A DNA stretch of 32,922 bases. It comes from JANSXG01 sp965652425 (GTDB lineage: Bacteria; Planctomycetota; Phycisphaerae; Phycisphaerales; UBA1924). Where the stretch lies: contig CBFGVX010000029.1 in NCBI GenBank assembly GCA_965652425.1, positions 1 to 32,922 on the forward strand. Direction: 5' to 3'. Within the stretch, counting starts at the first letter, position 1, and each line of letters starts with the position of its first letter. Of the stretch, positions 32,218-32,922 are shown one piece after another. A model generated the notes under the pieces. The model was not told where the DNA came from and made no database searches. It saw only the letters and a list, made by a program, of their open reading frames with translations. A program made the position numbers and the translations under genes.

Positions 32218-32922
32218 TCAGACTGTGGCGAGTTCCTCCTCGGCCATCTGCACACCCTCGACCTGAGCGATGCGCGCGATTTCGGCCGGCGTGGTGATGC
32301 CGTTGAGAACCTTGATCTTTCCGTCGCCGAGGAGCGGGCGCATGCCTGACGCGATCGCGGCCTTGCGGATCACCGATGAGGGCGAAACCTTGAAGGTCAG
32401 GTCGCGGATCTCCGCGTTCATGGTCATGAGCTCGTAGATGCCCTGTCGCCCGCGGTAACCCGTTCCGCCGCAGTGATCACAGCCGACGGCCTTGTAGATG
32501 GTGTGGTTCTGGCGATCCTCTTCGGTGATCCCGGTGAGGCGGAGGAATTTGCGGTCCGGGTTGTCGTCGGGCTTCCGGCACTTGGTGCAGATCTTTCGGA
32601 TCAGGCGCTGGGCGAGCACCGCCTGGATCGATGACGAAACAAGGAACGGCTTGACACCCATGTCGATCAGACGAGTCATCGCCGATGGGGCATCGTTGGT
32701 GTGGAGCGTGCTGAACACGAGGTGGCCGGTCAGCGCCGCCTGGATCGCGACTTCGGCAACCTCACGGTCACGGATTTCACCCACGAGGATGATGTTGGGG
32801 GCCTGGCGAAGCATGGCCCGGAGCACCTTCGCGAAGGTCAGGCCGATGCCCTCTCGGACCTGGCACTGGTTGATGCCCGTGAACGCGTACTCAATCGGGT
32901 CTTCGGCGGTGATGATCTTCTT
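32218..32922 (-). CDS. Second PilB/GspE-type ATPase, 5' end outside window
   Basis: The C-terminal 234 residues of an assembly ATPase; the beginning, including Walker A, lies beyond 32922. Visible are the Asp box ITAEDPIEYAF, the CQVREGIGLTFAKVLRAMLRQ segment, Walker B ILVGEIRDREVAEVA, the His box TGHLVFSTLHTNDAPSA, and the zinc module CTKC...CDHCGGTGYRG. The end MAEEELATV follows a helical tail. Similarity to the gspE product at 28992-30749 is clear, but the zinc-loop and tail sequences differ, so it is a paralogue rather than a recent copy. It ends 105 bases before pilT and likely belongs to the same operon. Confidence 0.95.
   Translation of the reverse strand, partial: KKIITAEDPIEYAFTGINQCQVREGIGLTFAKVLRAMLRQAPNIILVGEIRDREVAEVAIQAALTGHLVFSTLHTNDAPSAMTRLIDMGVKPFLVSSSIQAVLAQRLIRKICTKCRKPDDNPDRKFLRLTGITEEDRQNHTIYKAVGCDHCGGTGYRGRQGIYELMTMNAEIRDLTFKVSPSSVIRKAAIASGMRPLLGDGKIKVLNGITTPAEIARIAQVEGVQMAEEELATV

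Overview
The window is GC-rich bacterial chromosome. I infer a planctomycete of the class Phycisphaerae. The basis is the PTPG...RRSR C-terminal sorting tail on a secreted protein, a pilus/secretion operon whose pseudopilins carry very large globular domains, and the GC-rich codon use. No rRNA, tRNA or CRISPR array was seen, so the lineage is an inference.

Left part (1-9.7 kb): the extreme left edge holds what looks like the first 13 codons of an IS transposase reading out of the window, next to an unrecognised 260-residue protein gene (180-962). Then follows a minus-strand group read from right to left: NAD-dependent DNA ligase (ligA), a CYTH-domain protein, an AT-rich orphan gene, and a cysteine desulfurase-like class V aminotransferase. 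Divergent from ligA, across only 36 bp, is a FolD homologue in which several catalytic residues are replaced. A secreted, probably beta-propeller protein with a degenerate PEP-CTERM-like tail and an acyl-CoA synthetase follow on the minus strand. The synthetase has a 20-bp palindrome in its upstream region that looks like a repressor operator.

Middle part (9.9-16.6 kb): a periplasmic DUF4139-type protein, a zinc-finger-less DnaJ co-chaperone, a TIM-barrel protein, and a tightly packed plus-strand group. That group is a four-helix membrane protein, endonuclease III lacking most of its iron-sulphur ligands, a small TPR protein, RecX and a rhodanese. Three of these genes touch or overlap, which suggests one transcript with a DNA-repair theme (nth, recX).

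Right part (16.6-32.9 kb): one long minus-strand locus for a type IV pilus / type II secretion-like machine. In transcription order: a PilB/GspE ATPase (cut by the window edge), PilT, a second PilB/GspE ATPase, the GspF/PilC platform protein, two GspG-like pseudopilins, then GspH-, GspI-, GspJ- and GspK-like minor pseudopilins, ending in a strong intrinsic terminator at 16619-16655. All six pilin-like proteins are far larger than their usual homologues, reaching 1471 residues for the GspK-like tip protein. A retraction ATPase together with a full set of enlarged tip pseudopilins is the most distinctive feature of the window. The secretin, inner-membrane assembly proteins and prepilin peptidase are not in the window.
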